Positions 46,501 through 61,799 are shown, counted from the first letter of the stretch. The stretch is DNA of 64,000 bases from Agrostemma githago (GCA_958450325.1 OY288245.1:64653441-64717440), one strand, 5' to 3'. Notes: a model not told the origin generated them from the sequence alone. A program made the numbers and translations.

Positions 46501-49204
46501 CACTAAACCCACAACAAACTGAACCCTAAGAGGGTATTGGTGAACCCTGTCGTGGATGTGATTCAAAGATGGGGCACTGAACCTTAAGAGTAGGGTACTG
46601 CATAAGACGGGACGGAAAATTGTTTAGGGTTGGATTAGGCGAACCCGCTAAACGGCTCCGCCTAATCCAACCCTAAACCCTTTTCCTTATTCAAGGACGG
46701 AAATGGGTTTAGGGTTGGATTAGGCGGACCCATTACGCGGCTCCGCCTAATCCAACCCTAAACCCTTTTCCTTATTCAAGGTCACTAAACGCGCAACATA
46801 CTGAACCCTAAGAGAATATTGGTGAACCCTGTCGTTGATGTGATTCAAAGATGGGGCACTGAATATTAAGAGTAGGGTGCTGCGTAAGACGGGACGGAGA
46901 AGGGTTTAGGGTTGGATTAGGCGGACCCGTTACGCGGCTCCGCCTAATCCAACCCTAAACCCTTTTCCTTATTCAAGGTCACTAAACGCGCAACATACTG
47001 AACCCTAAGAGAATATTGGTGAACCCTGTCGTTGATGTGATTCAAAGATGGGGCACTGAACATTAAGAGTAGGGTGCTGCGTAAGACGGGACGGAGAAGG
47101 GTTTAGGGTTGGATTAGGCGGACCCGCTACGCGGCTCCGCCTAATCCAACCCTAAACCCTTTTCCTTATTCAAGGTCACTAAACCCGCAACAAACTGAAC
47201 CCTAAGAGGGTATTGGTGAACCCTGTCGTGGATGTGATTCAAATATGGGGCACTGAACCTTAAGAGTAGGGTAATGCATAAGACGGGACGGAAAAGGGTT
47301 TAGGGTTGGATTAGGCGAACCCGCTACACGGCTCCGCCTAATCCAACCCTAAACCCTTTTCCTTATTCAAGGTCACTAAACCCGCAACAAACTGAACCCT
47401 AAGAGGGTATTGGTGAACCCTGTCGTGGATGTGATTCAAAGATGGGGCACTGAACCTTAAGAGTAGGGTACTGCATAAGACGGGACGGAAAAGGGTTTAG
47501 GGTTGGATTAGGCGGACCCGCTTCGCGGCTCCGCCTAATCCAACCCTAAACCCTTTTCCTTATTCAAGGTCACTAAACCCGCAACAAACTGAACCCTAAG
47601 AGGGTATTGGTGAACCCTCTCATGGATGTGATTCAAAGATGGGGCACTGAACCTTAAGAATAGGGTAATGCATAAGACGGGACGGAAAAGGGTTTAGGGT
47701 TGGATTAGGCAGACCCGCTACGCGGCTCCGCCTAATCCAACCCTAAACCCTTTTCCTTATTCAAGGTCACTAAACCCGCAACAAACTGAACCCTAAGAGG
47801 GTATTGGTGAACCCTGTCGTGGATGTGATTAAAATATGGGGCACTGAACCTTAAGAGTAGGGTAATGCATAAGACGGGACGGAAAAGTGTTTAGGGTTGG
47901 ATTAGGCGGACCCGCGTACCCTTTTCCTTATTCAAGGTCACTAAACCCACAACAAACTGAACCCTAAGAGGGTATTGGTGAACCCTGTCGTGGATGTGAT
48001 TCAAAGATGGGGCACTGAACCTTAAGAGTAGGGTACTGCATAAGACGGGACGGAAAATTGTTTAGGGTTAGATTAAGCGAACCCGCTACGCGGCTCCGCC
48101 TAATCCAACCCTAAACCATTTTCCTTATTCAAGGACGGAAAAGGGTTTAGGGTTGGATTAGGCGGACCCGTTACGCGGCTCCGCCTAATCCAACCCTAAA
48201 CCCTTTTCCTTATTCAAGGTCACTAAACGCGCAACATACTGAACCCTAAGAGGGTATTGGTGAACCCTGTCGTGGATGTGATTCAAATATGGGGCACTGA
48301 ACCTTAAGAGTAGGGTAATGCATAAGACGGGACGGAAAAGGGTTTAGGGTTGGATTAGGCGGACCCGCGTACCCTTTTCCTTATTCAAGGTCACTAAACC
48401 CACAACAAACTGAACCCTAAGAGGGTATTGGTGAACCCTGTCGTGGATGTGATTCAAAGATGGGGCACTGAACCTTAAGAGTAGGGTACTGCATAAGACG
48501 GGACGGAAAATTGTTTAGGGTTGGATTAGGCGAACCCGCTAAACGGCTCCGCCTAATCCAACCCTAAACCCTTTTCCTTATTCAAGGACGGAAATGGGTT
48601 TAGGGTTGGATTAGGCGGACCCATTACGCGGCTCCGCCTAATCCAACCCTAAACCCTTTTCCTTATTCAAGGTCACTAAACGCGCAACATACTGAACCCT
48701 AAGAGAATATTGGTGAACCCTGTCGTTGATGTGATTCAAAGATGGGGCACTGAATATTAAGAGTAGGGTGCTGCGTAAGACGGGACGGAGAAGGGTTTAG
48801 GGTTGGATTAGGCGGACCCGCTACGCGGCTCCGCCTAATCCAACCCTAAACCCTTTTCCTTATTCAAGGTCACTAAACCCGCAACAAACTGAACCCTAAG
48901 AGGGTATTGGTGAACCCTGTCGTGGATGTGATTCAAATATGGGGCACTGAACCTTAAGAGTAGGGTAATGCATAAGACGGGACGGAAAAGGGTTTAGGGT
49001 TGGATTAGGCGAACCCGCTACACGGCTCCGCCTAATCCAACCCTAAACCCTTTTCCTTATTCAAGGTCACTAAACCCGCAACAAACTGAACCCTAAGAGG
49101 GTATTGGTGAACCCTGTCGTGGATGTGATTCAAAGATGGGGCACTGAACCTTAAGAGTAGGGTACTGCATTAGACGGGACGGAAAAGGGTTTAGGGTTGG
49201 ATTA

Positions 49205-52200
49205 GGCGGACCCGCTTCGCGGCTCCGCCTAATCCAACCCTAAACCCTTTTCCTTATTCAAGGTCACTAAACCCGCAACAAACTGAACCCTAAGAGGGTA
49301 TTGGTGAACCCTCTCATGGATGTGATTCAAAGATGGGGCACTGAACCTTAAGAATAGGGTAATGCATAAGACGGGACGGAAAAGGGTTTAGGGTTGGATT
49401 AGGCAGACCCGCTACGCGGCTCCGCCTAATCCAACCCTAAACCGTTTTCCTTATTCAAGGTCACTAAACCCGCAACAAACTGAACCCTAAGAGGGTATTG
49501 GTGAACCCTGTCGTGGATGTGATTAAAATATGGGGCACTGAACCTTAAGAGTAGGGTAATGCATAAGACGGGACGGAAAAGTGTTTAGGGTTGGATTAGG
49601 CGGACCCGCGTACCCTTTTCCTTATTCAAGGTCACTAAACCCACAATAAACTGAACCCTAAGAGGGTATTGGTGAACCCTGTCGTGGATGTGATTCAAAG
49701 ATGGGGCACTGAACCTTAAGAGTAGGGTACTGCATAAGACGGGACGGAAAATTGTTTAGGGTTAGATTAAGCGAACCCGCTACGCGGCTCCGCCTAATCC
49801 AACCCTAAACCATTTTCCTTATTCAAGGACGGAAAAGGGTTTAGGGTTGGATTAGGCGGACCCGTTACGCGGCTCCGCCTAATCCAACCCTAAACCCTTT
49901 TCCTTATTCAAGGTCACTAAACGCGCAACATACTGAACCCTAAGAGGGTATTGGTGAACCCTGTCGTGGATGTGATTCAAATATGGGGCACTGAACCTTA
50001 AGAGTAGGGTAATGCATAAGACGGGACGGAAAAGGGTTTAGGGTTGGATTAGGCGGACCCGCGTACCCTTTTCCTTATTCAAGGTCACTAAACCCACAAC
50101 AAACTGAACCCTAAGAGGGTATTGGTGAACCCTGTCGTGGATGTGATTCAAAGATGGGGCACTGAACCTTAAGAGTAGGGTACTGCATAAGACGGGACGG
50201 AAAATTGTTTAGGGTTGGATTAGGCGAACCCGCTAAACGGCTCCGCCTAATCCAACCCTAAACCCTTTTCCTTATTCAAGGACGGAAATGGGTTTAGGGT
50301 TGGATTAGGCGGACCCATTACGCGGCTCCGCCTAATCCAACCCTAAACCCTTTTCCTTATTCAAGGTCACTAAACGCGCAACATACTGAACCCTAAGAGG
50401 ATATTGGTGAACCCTGTCGTTGATGTGATTCAAAGATGGGGCACTGAACATTAAGAGTAGGGTACTGCGTAAGACGGGACGGAGAAGGGCTTAGGGTTGG
50501 ATTAGGCGGACCCGCTACGCGGCTCCGCCTAATCCAACCCTAAACCCATTTCCTTATTCAAGGTCCCTAAACCCGCAACAAACTGAACCCTAAGCGGGTA
50601 TTGGTGAACCCTGTCGTGAATGTGATTCAAAGATGGGGCACTGAACCTTAAGAGTAGGGTACTACATAAGACGGGACGGAAAAGGGTTTAGGGTTGGATT
50701 AGGTGAACCCGCTACGCGGCTCCGCCTAATCCAACCCTAAACCCTTTTCCTTATTCAAGGTCACAAAACCCGCAACAAACTGAACCCTAAGAGGGTATTG
50801 GTGAACCCTGTCGTGGATGTGATTCAAAGATGGGGCACTGAACCTTAAGAGTAGGGTACTGCATAAGACGGGACGGAAAAGGGTTTAGGGTTGGATTAGG
50901 CGGACCCGCTACGCGGCTCCGCCTAATCCAAACCTAAACCCTTTTCCTTATTCAAGGTCACTAAACCCGCAACAAACTAAACCCTAAGAGGGTATTGGTG
51001 AACCCTCTCATGGATGTGATTCAAAGATGGGGCACTGAACCTTAAGAGTAGGGTAATGCATAAGACGGGACGGAAAAGGGTTTAGGGTTGGATTAGGCAG
51101 ACCCGCTACGCGGCTCCGCCTAATCTAACCCTAAACCCTTTTCCTTATTCAAGGTCACTAAACCAGCAACAAACTGAACCCTAAGAGAGTATTGGTGAAC
51201 CCTGTCGTGGATGTGATTCAAAGATGGGGCACTGAACCTTAAGAGTAGGGTAATGCATAAGACGGGACGGAAAAGGGTTTAGGGTTGGATTAGGCGGACC
51301 CGCGTACCCTTTTCCTTATTCAAGGTCACTAAACCCACAACAAACTGAACCCTAAGAGGGTATTGGTGAACCCTGTCGTGGATGTGATTCAAAGATGGGG
51401 CACTGAACCTTAAGAGTAGGGTACTGCATAAGACGGGACGGAAAATTGTTTAGGGTTGGATTAGGCGAACCCGCTAAACGGCTCCGCCTAATCCAACCCT
51501 AAACCCTTTTCCTAATTCAAGGACGGAAAAGGGTTTAGGGTTGGATTAGGCGGACCCGTTACGCGGCTCCGCCTAATCCAACCCTAAACCCTTTTCCTTA
51601 TTCAAGGTCACTAAACGCGCAACATACTGAACCCTAAGAGGATATTGGTGAACCCTGTCGTTGATGTGATTCAAAGATGGGGCACTGAACATTAAGAGTA
51701 GGGTGCTGCGTAAGACGGGACGGAGAAGGGTTTAGGGTTAGATTAGGCGGACCCGCTACGCGGCTCCGCCTAATCCAACCCTAAACCCTTTTCCTTATTC
51801 AAGGTCACTAAACCCGCACCAAACTGAACCCTAAGAGGGTATTGGTGAACCCTGTCGTGGATGTGATTCAAATATGGGGCACTGAACCTTAAGAGTAGGG
51901 TAATGCATAAGACGGGACGGAAAAGGGTTTAGGGTTGGATTAGGCGGAGCCGCGTACCCTTTTCCTTATTCAAGGTCACTAAACCCACAACAAACTGAAC
52001 CCTAAGAGGGTATTGGTGAACCCTGTCGTGGATGTGATTCAAAGATAGGGCACTGAACCTTAAGAGTAGGGTACTGCATAAGACGGGACGGAAAATTGTT
52101 TAGGGTTGGATTAGGCGAACCCGCTAAACGGCTCCGCCTAATCCAACCCTAAACCCTTTTCCTAATTCAAGGACGGAAAAGGGTTTAGGGTTGGATTAGG

Positions 52201-55200
52201 CGGACCCGTTACGCGGCTCCGCCTAATCCAACCCTAAACCCTTTTCCTTATTCAAGGTCACTAAACGCGCAACATACTGAACCCTAAGAGGATATTGGTG
52301 AACCCTGTCGTTGATGTGATTCAAAGATGGGGCACTGAACATTAAGAGTAGGGTGCTGCGTAAGACGGGACGGAGAAGGGTTTAGGGTTGGATTAGGCGG
52401 ACCCGCTACGCGGCTCCGCCTAATCCAACCCTAAACCCTTTTCCTTATTCAAGGTCACTAAACCCACAACAAACTGAACCCTAAGAGGGTATTGGTGAAC
52501 CCTGTCGTGGATGTGATTCAAAGATGGGGCACTGAACCTTAAGAGTAGGGTACTGCATAAGACGGGACGGAAAATTGTTTAGGGTTGGATTAAGCGAACC
52601 CGCTACGCGGCTCCGCCTAATCCAACCCTAAACCATTTTCCTTATTCAAGGACGGAAAAGGGTTTAGGGTTGGATTAGGCGGACCCGTTACGCGGCTCCG
52701 CCTAATCCAACCCTAAACCCTTTTCCTTATTCAAGGTCACTAAACGCGCAACATACTGAACCCTAAGAGGATATTGGTGAACCCTGTCGTTGATGTGATT
52801 CAAAGATGGGGCACTGAACATTAAGAGTAGGGTGCTGCGTAAGACGGGACGGAGAAGGGTTTAGGGTTGGATTAGGCGGACCCGCTACGCGGCTCCGCCT
52901 AATCCAACCCTAAACCCTTTTCCTTATTCAAGGTCACTAAACCCACAACAAACTGAACCCTAAGAGGGTATTGGTGAACCCTGTCGTGGATGTGATTCAA
53001 AGATGGGGCACTGAACCTTAAGAGTAGGGTACTGCATAAGACGGGACGGAAAATTGTTTAGGGTTGGATTAAGCGAACCCGCTACGCGGCTCCGCCTAAT
53101 CCAACCCTAAACCATTTTCCTTATTCAAGGACGGAAAAGGGTTTAGGGTTGGATTAGGCGTACCCGTTACGCGGCTCCGCCTAATCCAACCCTAAACCCT
53201 TTTCCTTATTCAAGGTCACTAAACGCGCAACATACTGAACCCTAAGAGGATATTGGTGAACCCTGTCGTTGATGTGATTCAAAGATGGGGCACTGAACAT
53301 TAAGAGTAGGGTGCTGCGTAAGACGGGACGGAGAAGGGTTTAGGGTTGGATTAGGCGGACCCGCTTCGCGGCTCCGCCTAATCCAACCCTAAACCCTTTT
53401 CCTTATTCAAGGTCACTAAACCCGCAACAAACTGAACCCTAAGAGGGTATTGGTGAACCCTCTCATGGATGTGATTCAAAGATGGGGCACTGAACCTTAA
53501 GAATAGGGTAATGCATAAGACGGGACGGAAAAGGGTTTAGGGTTGGATTAGGCAGACCCGCTACGCGGCTCCGCCTAATCCAACCCTAAACCCTTTTCCT
53601 TATTCAAGGTCACTAAACCCGCAACAAACTGAACCCTAAGAGGGTATTGGTGAACCCTGTCGTGGATGTGATTAAAATATGGGGCACTGAACCTTAAGAG
53701 TAGGGTAATGCATAAGACGGGACGGAAAAGTGTTTAGGGTTGGATTAGGCGGACCCGCGTACCCTTTTCCTTATTCAAGGTCACTAAACCCACAACAAAC
53801 TGAACCCTAAGAGGGTATTGGTGAACCCTGTCGTGGATGTGATTCAAAGATGGGGCACTGAACCTTAAGAGTAGGGTACTGCATAAGACGGGACGGAAAA
53901 TTGTTTAGGGTTAGATTAAGCGAACCCGCTACGCGGCTCCGCCTAATCCAACCCTAAACCATTTTCCTTATTCAAGGACGGAAAAGGGTTTAGGGTTGGA
54001 TTAGGCGGACCCGTTACGCGGCTCCGCCTAATCCAACCCTAAACCCTTTTCCTTATTCAAGGTCACTAAACGCGCAACATACTGAACCCTAAGAGGGTAT
54101 TGGTGAACCCTGTCGTGGATGTGATTCAAATATGGGGCACTGAACCTTAAGAGTAGGGTAATGCATAAGACGGGACGGAAAAGGGTTTAGGGTTGGATTA
54201 GGCGGACCCGCGTACCCTTTTCCTTATTCAAGGTCACTAAACCCACAACAAACTGAACCCTAAGAGGGTATTGGTGAACCCTGTCGTGGATGTGATTCAA
54301 AGATGGGGCACTGAACCTTAAGAGTAGGGTACTGCATAAGACGGGATGGAAAATTGTTTAGGGTTGGATTAGGCGAACCCGCTAAACGGCTCCGCCTAAT
54401 CCAACCCTAAACCCTTTTCCTTATTCAAGGACGGAAATGGGTTTAGGGTTGGATTAGGCGGACCCATTACGCGGCTCCGCCTAATCCAACCCTAAACCCT
54501 TTTCCTTATTCAAGGTCACTAAACGCGCAACATACTGAACCCTAAGAGGATATTGGTGAACCCTGTCGTTGATGTGATTCAAAGATGGGGCACTGAACAT
54601 TAAGAGTAGGGTACTGCGTAAGACGGGACGGAGAAGGGTTTAGGGTTGGATTAGGCGGACCCGCTACGCGGCTCCGCCTAATCCAACCCTAAACCCATTT
54701 CCTTATTCAAGGTCCCTAAACCCGCAACAAACTGAACCCTAAGCGGGTATTGGTGAACCCTGTCGTGAATGTGATTCAAAGATGGGGCACTGAACCTTAA
54801 GAGTAGGGTACTACATAAGACGGGACGGAAAAGGGTTTAGGGTTGGATTAGGTGAACCCGCTACGCGGCTCCGCCTAATCCAACCCTAAACCCTTTTCCT
54901 TATTCAAGGTCACAAAACCCGCAACAAACTGAACCCTAAGAGGGTATTGGTGAACCCTGTCGTGGATGTGATTCAAAGATGGGGCACTGAACCTTAAGAG
55001 TAGGGTACTGCATAAGACGGGACGGAAAAGGGTTTAGGGTTGGATTAGGCGGACCCGCTACGCGGCTCCGCCTAATCCAAACCTAAACCCTTTTCCTTAT
55101 TCAAGGTCACTAAACCCGCAACAAACTAAACCCTAAGAGGGTATTGGTGAACCCTCTCATGGATGTGATTCAAAGATGGGGCACTGAACCTTAAGAGTAG

Positions 55201-56530
55201 GGTAATGCATAAGACGGGACGGAAAAGGGTTTAGGGTTGGATTAGGCAGACCCGCTACGCGGCTCCGCCTAATCTAACCCTAAACCCTTTTCCTTATTCA
55301 AGGTCACTAAACCAGCAACAAACTGAACCCTAAGAGAGTATTGGTGAACCCTGTCGTGGATGTGATTCAAAGATGGGGCACTGAACCTTAAGAGTAGGGT
55401 AATGCATAAGACGGGACGGAAAAGGGTTTAGGGTTGGATTAGGCGGACCCGCGTACCCTTTTCCTTATTCAAGGTCACTAAACCCACAACAAACTGAACC
55501 CTAAGAGGGTATTGGTGAACCCTGTCGTGGATGTGATTCAAAGATGGGGCACTGAACCTTAAGAGTAGGGTACTGCATAAGACGGGACGGAAAATTGTTT
55601 AGGGTTGGATTAGGCGAACCCGCTAAACGGCTCCGCCTAATCCAACCCTAAACCCTTTTCCTAATTCAAGGACGGAAAAGGGTTTAGGGTTGGATTAGGC
55701 GGACCCGTTACGCGGCTCCGCCTAATCCAACCCTAAACCCTTTTCCTTATTCAAGGTCACTAAACGCGCAACATACTGAACCCTAAGAGGATATTGGTGA
55801 ACCCTGTCGTTGATGTGATTCAAAGATGGGGCACTGAACATTAAGAGTAGGGTGCTGCGTAAGACGGGACGGAGAAGGGTTTAGGGTTAGATTAGGCGGA
55901 CCCGCTACGCGGCTCCGCCTAATCCAACCCTAAACCCTTTTCCTTATTCAAGGTCACTAAACCCGCACCAAACTGAACCCTAAGAGGGTATTGGTGAACC
56001 CTGTCGTGGATGTGATTCAAATATGGGGCACTGAACCTTAAGAGTAGGGTAATGCATAAGACGGGACGGAAAAGGGTTTAGGGTTGGATTAGGCGGAGCC
56101 GCGTACCCTTTTCCTTATTCAAGGTCACTAAACCCACAACAAACTGAACCCTAAGAGGGTATTGGTGAACCCTGTCGTGGATGTGATTCAAAGATAGGGC
56201 ACTGAACCTTAAGAGTAGGGTACTGCATAAGACGGGACGGAAAATTGTTTAGGGTTGGATTAGGCGAACCCGCTAAACGGCTCCGCCTAATCCAACCCTA
56301 AACCCTTTTCCTAATTCAAGGACGGAAAAGGGTTTAGGGTTGGATTAGGCGGACCCGTTACGCGGCTCCGCCTAATCCAACCCTAAACCCTTTTCCTTAT
56401 TCAAGGTCACTAAACGCGCAACATACTGAACCCTAAGAGGATATTGGTGAACCCTGTCGTTGATGTGATTCAAAGATGGGGCACTGAACATTAAGAGTAG
56501 GGTGCTGCGTAAGACGGGACGGAGAAGGGT
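49205..56530 (+). repeat. Duplicated block, shift 4149 bp
   Basis: GGTCACAAAACCC (50759 and 54908), CCCGCTTCGCGG (49211 and 53360), the GGTACTGCGTAAG variant (50461 and 54610) and GGCGGAGCCGCG (51945 and 56094) share the 4149-bp shift. The match covers about 49205-52380 against 53354-56530. Copies differ by scattered single bases (for example GAAGGGCTTAGG at 50485 against GAAGGGTTTAGG). Confidence 0.85.
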
Positions 56531-59500
56531 TTAGGGTTAGATTAGGCGGACCCGCTACGCGGCTCCGCCTAATCCAACCCTAAACCCTTTTCCTTATTCA
56601 AGGTCACTAAACCCGCACCAAACTGAACCCTAAGAGGGTATTGGTGAACCCTGTCATGGATGTGATTCAAATATGGGGCACTGAACCTTAAGAGTAGGGT
56701 AATGCATAAGACGGGACGGAAAAGGGTTTAGGGTTGGATTAGGCGGAGCCGCGTACCCTTTTCCTTATTCAAGGTCACTAAACCCACAACAAACTGAACC
56801 CTAAGAGGGTATTGGTGAACCCTGTCGTGGATGTGATTCAAAGATAGGGCACTGAACCTTAAGAGTAGGGTACTGCATAAGACGGGACGGAAAATTGTTT
56901 AGGGTTGGATTAGGCGAACCCGCTAAACGGCTCCGCCTAATCCAACCCTAAACCCTTTTCCTAATTCAAGGACGGAAAAGGGTTTAGGGTTGGATTAGGC
57001 GGACCCGTTACGCGGCTCCGCCTAATCCAACCCTAAACCCTTTTCCTTATTCAAGGTCACTAAACCCACAACAAACTGAACCCTAAGAGGGTATTGGTGA
57101 ACCCTGTCGTGGATGTGATTCAAAGATGGGGCACTGAACCTTAAGAGTAGGGTACTGCATAAGACGGGACGGAAAATTGTTTAGGGTTGGATTAAGCGAA
57201 CCCGCTACGCGGCTCCGCCTAATCCAACCCTAAACCATTTTCCTTATTCAAGGACGGAAAAGGGTTTAGGGTTGGATTAGGCGGACCCGTTACGCGGCTC
57301 CGCCTAATCCAACCCTAAACCCTTTTCCTTATTCAAGGTCACTAAACGCGCAACATACTGAACCCTAAGAGGATATTGGTGAACCCTGTCGTTGATGTGA
57401 TTCAAAGATGGGGCACTGAACATTAAGAGTAGGGTGCTGCGTAAGACGGGACGGAGAAGGGTTTAGGGTTGGATTAGGCGGACCCGCTACGCGGCTCCGC
57501 CTAATCCAACCCTAAACCCTTTTCCTTATTCAAGGTCACTAAACCCACAACAAACTGAACCCTAAGAGGGTATTGGTGAACCCTGTCGTGGATGTGATTC
57601 AAAGATGGGGCACTGAACCTTAAGAGTAGGGTACTGCATAAGACGGGACGGAAAATTGTTTAGGGTTGGATTAAGCGAACCCGCTACGCGGCTCCGCCTA
57701 ATCCAACCCTAAACCATTTTCCTTATTCAAGGACGGAAAAGGGTTTAGGGTTGGATTAGGCGGACCCGTTACGCGGCTCCGCCTAATCCAACCCTAAACC
57801 CTTTTCCTTATTCAAGGTCACTAAACGCGCAACATACTGAACCCTAAGAGGGTATTGGTGAACCCTGTCGTGGATGTGATTCAAATATGGGGCACTGAAC
57901 CTTAAGAGTAGGGTAATGCATAAGACGGGACGGAAAAGGGTTTAGGGTTGGATTAGGCGGACCCGCGCACCCTTTTCCTTATTCAAGGTCACTAAACCCA
58001 CAACAAACTGAACCCTAAGAGGGTATTGGTGAACCCTGTCGTGGATGTGAATCAAAGATGGGGCACTGAACCTTAAGAGTAGGGTACTGCATAAGACGGG
58101 ACGGAAAATTGTTTAGGGTTGGATTAGGCGAACCCGCTAAACGGCTCCGCCTAATCCAACCCTAAACCCTTTTCCTTATTCAAGGACGGAAATGGGTTTA
58201 GGGTTGGATTAGGCGGACCCATTACGCGGCTCCGCCTAATCCAACCCTAAACCCTTTTCCTTATTCAAGGTCACTAAACGCGCAACATACTGAACCCTAA
58301 GAGGATATTGGTGAACCCTGTCGTTGATGTGATTCAAAGATGGGGCACTGAACATTAAGAGTAGGGTACTGCATAAGACGGGACGGAAAATTGTTTAGGG
58401 TTGGATTAGGCGAACCCGCTAAACGGCTCCGCCTAATCCAACCCTAAACCCTTTTCCTTATTCAAGGACGGAAATGGGTTTAGGGTTGGATTAGGCGGAC
58501 CCATTACGCGGCTCCGCCTAATCCAACCCTAAACCCTTTTCCTTATTCAAGGTCACTAAACGCGCAACATACTGAACCCTAAGAGGATATTGGTGAACCC
58601 TGTCGTTGATGTGATTCAAAGATGGGGCACTGAACATTAAGAGTAGGGTACTGCGTAAGACGGGACGGAGAAGGGTTTAGGGTTGGATTAGGCGGACCCG
58701 CTACGCGGCTCCGCCTAATCCAACCCTAAACCCATTTCCTTATTCAAGGTCCCTAAACCCGCAACAAACTGAACCCTAAGCGGGTATTGGTGAACCCTGT
58801 CGTGAATGTGATTCAAAGATGGGGCACTGAACCTTAAGAGTAGGGTACTACATAAGACGGGACGGAAAAGGGTTTAGGGTTAGATTAGGCGAACCCGCTA
58901 CGCGGCTCCGCCTAATCCAACCCTAAACCCTTTTCCTTATTCAAGGTCACAAAACCCGCAACAAACTGAACCCTAAGAGGGTATTGGTGAACCCTCTCAT
59001 GGATGTGATTCAAAGATGGGGCACTGAACCTTAAGAGTAGGGTAATGCATAAGACGGGACGGAAAAGGGTTTAGGGTTGGATTAGGCAGACCCGCTACGC
59101 GGCTCCGCCAAATCCAACCCTAAACCCTTTTCCTTATTCAAGGTCACTAAACCAGCAACAAACTGAACCCTAAGAGGGTATTGGTGAACCCTGTCGTGGA
59201 TGTGATTCAAAGATGGGGCACTGAACCTTAAGAGTAGGGTAATGCATAAGACGGGACGAAAAAGGGTTTAGGGTTGGATTAGGCGGACCCGCGTACCCTT
59301 TTCCTTATTCAAGGTCACTAAACCCACAACAAACTGAACCCTAAGAGGGTATTGGTGAACCCTGTCGTGGATGTGATTCAAAGATGGGGCACTGAACCTT
59401 AAGAGTAGGGTACTGCATAAGATGGGACGGAAAATTGTTTAGGGTTGGATTAGGCGAACCCGCTAAACGGCTCCGCCTAATCCAACCCTAAACCCTTTTC

Positions 59501-61799
59501 CTAATTCAAGGACGGAAAAGGGTTTAGGGTTGGATTAGGCGGACCCGTTACGCGGCTCCGCCTAATCCAACCCTAAACCCTTTTCCTTATTCAAGGTCAC
59601 TAAACGCGCAACATACTGAACCCTAAGAGGATATTGGTGAACCCTGTCGTTGATGTGATTCAAAGATGGGGCACTGAACATTAAGAGTAGGGTGCTGCGT
59701 AAGACGGGACGGAGAAGGGTTTAGGGTTGGATTAGGCGGACCCGCTACGCGGCTCCGCCTAATCCAACCCTAAACCCTTTTCCTTATTCAAGGTCACTAA
59801 ACCCGCAACAAACTGAACCCTAAGAGGGTATTGGTGAACCCTGTCGTGGATGTGATTCAAATATGGGGCACTGAACCTTAAGAGTAGGGTAATGCATAAG
59901 ACGGGACGGAAAAGGGTTTAGGGTTGGATTAGGCGGAGCCGCGTACCCTTTTCCTTATTCAAGGTCACTAAACCCACAACAAACTGAACCCTAAGAGGGT
60001 ATTGGTGAACCCTGTCGTGGATGTGATTCAAAGATAGGGCACTGAACCTTAAGAGTAGGGTACTGCATAAGACGGGACGGAAAATTGTTTAGGGTTGGAT
60101 TAGGCGAACCCGCTAAACGGCTCCGCCTAATCCAACCCTAAACCCTTTTCCTAATTCAAGGACGGAAAAGGGTTTAGGGTTGGATTAGGCGGACCCGTTA
60201 CGCGGCTCCGCCTAATCCAACCCTAAACCCTTTTCCTTATTCAAGGTCACTAAACGCGCAACATACTGAACCCTAAGAGGATATTGGTGAACCCTGTCGT
60301 TGATGTGATTCAAAGATGGGGCACTGAACATTAAGAGTAGGGTGCTGCGTAAGACGGGACGGAGAAGGGTTTAGGGTTGGATTAGGCGGACCCGCTACGC
60401 GGCTCCGCCTAATCCAACCCTAAACCCTTTTCCTTATTCAAGGTCACTAAACCCGCAACAAACTGAACCCTAAGAGGGTATTGGTGAACCCTGTCGTGGA
60501 TGTGATTCAAAGATGGGGCACTGAACCTTAAGAGTAGGGTACTGCATAAGACGGGACGGAAAAGGGTTTAGGGTTGGATTAGGCGGACCCGCTTCGCGGC
60601 TCCGCCTAATCCAACCCTAAACCCTTTTCCTTATTCAAGGTCACTAAACCCGCAACAAACTGAACCCTAAGAGGGTATTGGTGAACCCTCTCATGGATGT
60701 GATTCAAAGATGGGGCACTGAACCTTAAGAATAGGGTAATGCATAAGACGGGACGGAAAAGGGTTTAGGGTTGGATTAGGCAGACCCGCTACGCGGCTCC
60801 GCCTAATCCAACCCTAAACCCTTTTCCTTATTCAAGGTCGGAAATGGGTTTAGGGTTGGATTAGGCGGACCCATTACGCGGCTCCGCCTAATCCAACCCT
60901 AAACCCTTTTCCTTATTCAAGGTCACTAAACGCGCAACATACTGAACCCTAAGAGGATATTGGTGAACCCTGTCGTTGATGTGATTCAAAGATGGGGCAC
61001 TGAACATTAAGAGTAGGGTACTGCGTAAGACGGGACGGAGAAGGGTTTAGGCTTGGATTAGGCGGACCCGCTACGCGGCTCCGCCTAATCCAACCCTAAA
61101 CCCATTTCCTTATTCAAGGTCCCTAAACCCGCAACAAACTGAACCCTAAGCGGGTATTGGTGAACCCTGTCGTGAATGTTATTCAAAGATGGGGCACTGA
61201 ACCTTAAGAGTAGGGTACTACATAAGACGGGACGGAAAAGGGTTTAGGGTTGGATTAGGCGAACCCGCTTCGCGGCTCCGCCTAATCCAACCCTAAACCC
61301 TTTTCCTTATTCAAGGTCACTAAACCCGCAACAAACTGAACCCTAAGAGGGTATTGGTGAACCCCGTCGTGGATGTGATTCAAATATGGGGCACTGAACC
61401 TTAAGAGTAGGGTAATGCATAAGACGGGACGGAAAAGTGTTTAGGGTTGGATTAGGCGGACCCACGTACCCTTTTCCTTATTCAAGGTCACTAAACCCAC
61501 GACAAACTGAACCCTAAGAGGGTATTGGTGAACCCTGTCGTGGATGTGATTCAAAGATGGGGCACTGAACCTTAAGAGTAGGGTACTGCATAAGACGGGA
61601 CGAAAAATTGTTTAGGGTTGGATTAAGCGAACCCGCTACACGGCTCCGCCTAATCCAACCCTAAACCCTTTTCCTTATTCAAGGACGGAAAAGGGTTTAG
61701 GGTTGGATTAGGCGGACCCGTTACGCGGCTCCGCCTAATCCAACCCTAAACCCTTTTCCTTATTCAAGGTCACTAAACGCGCAACATACTGAACCCTAA

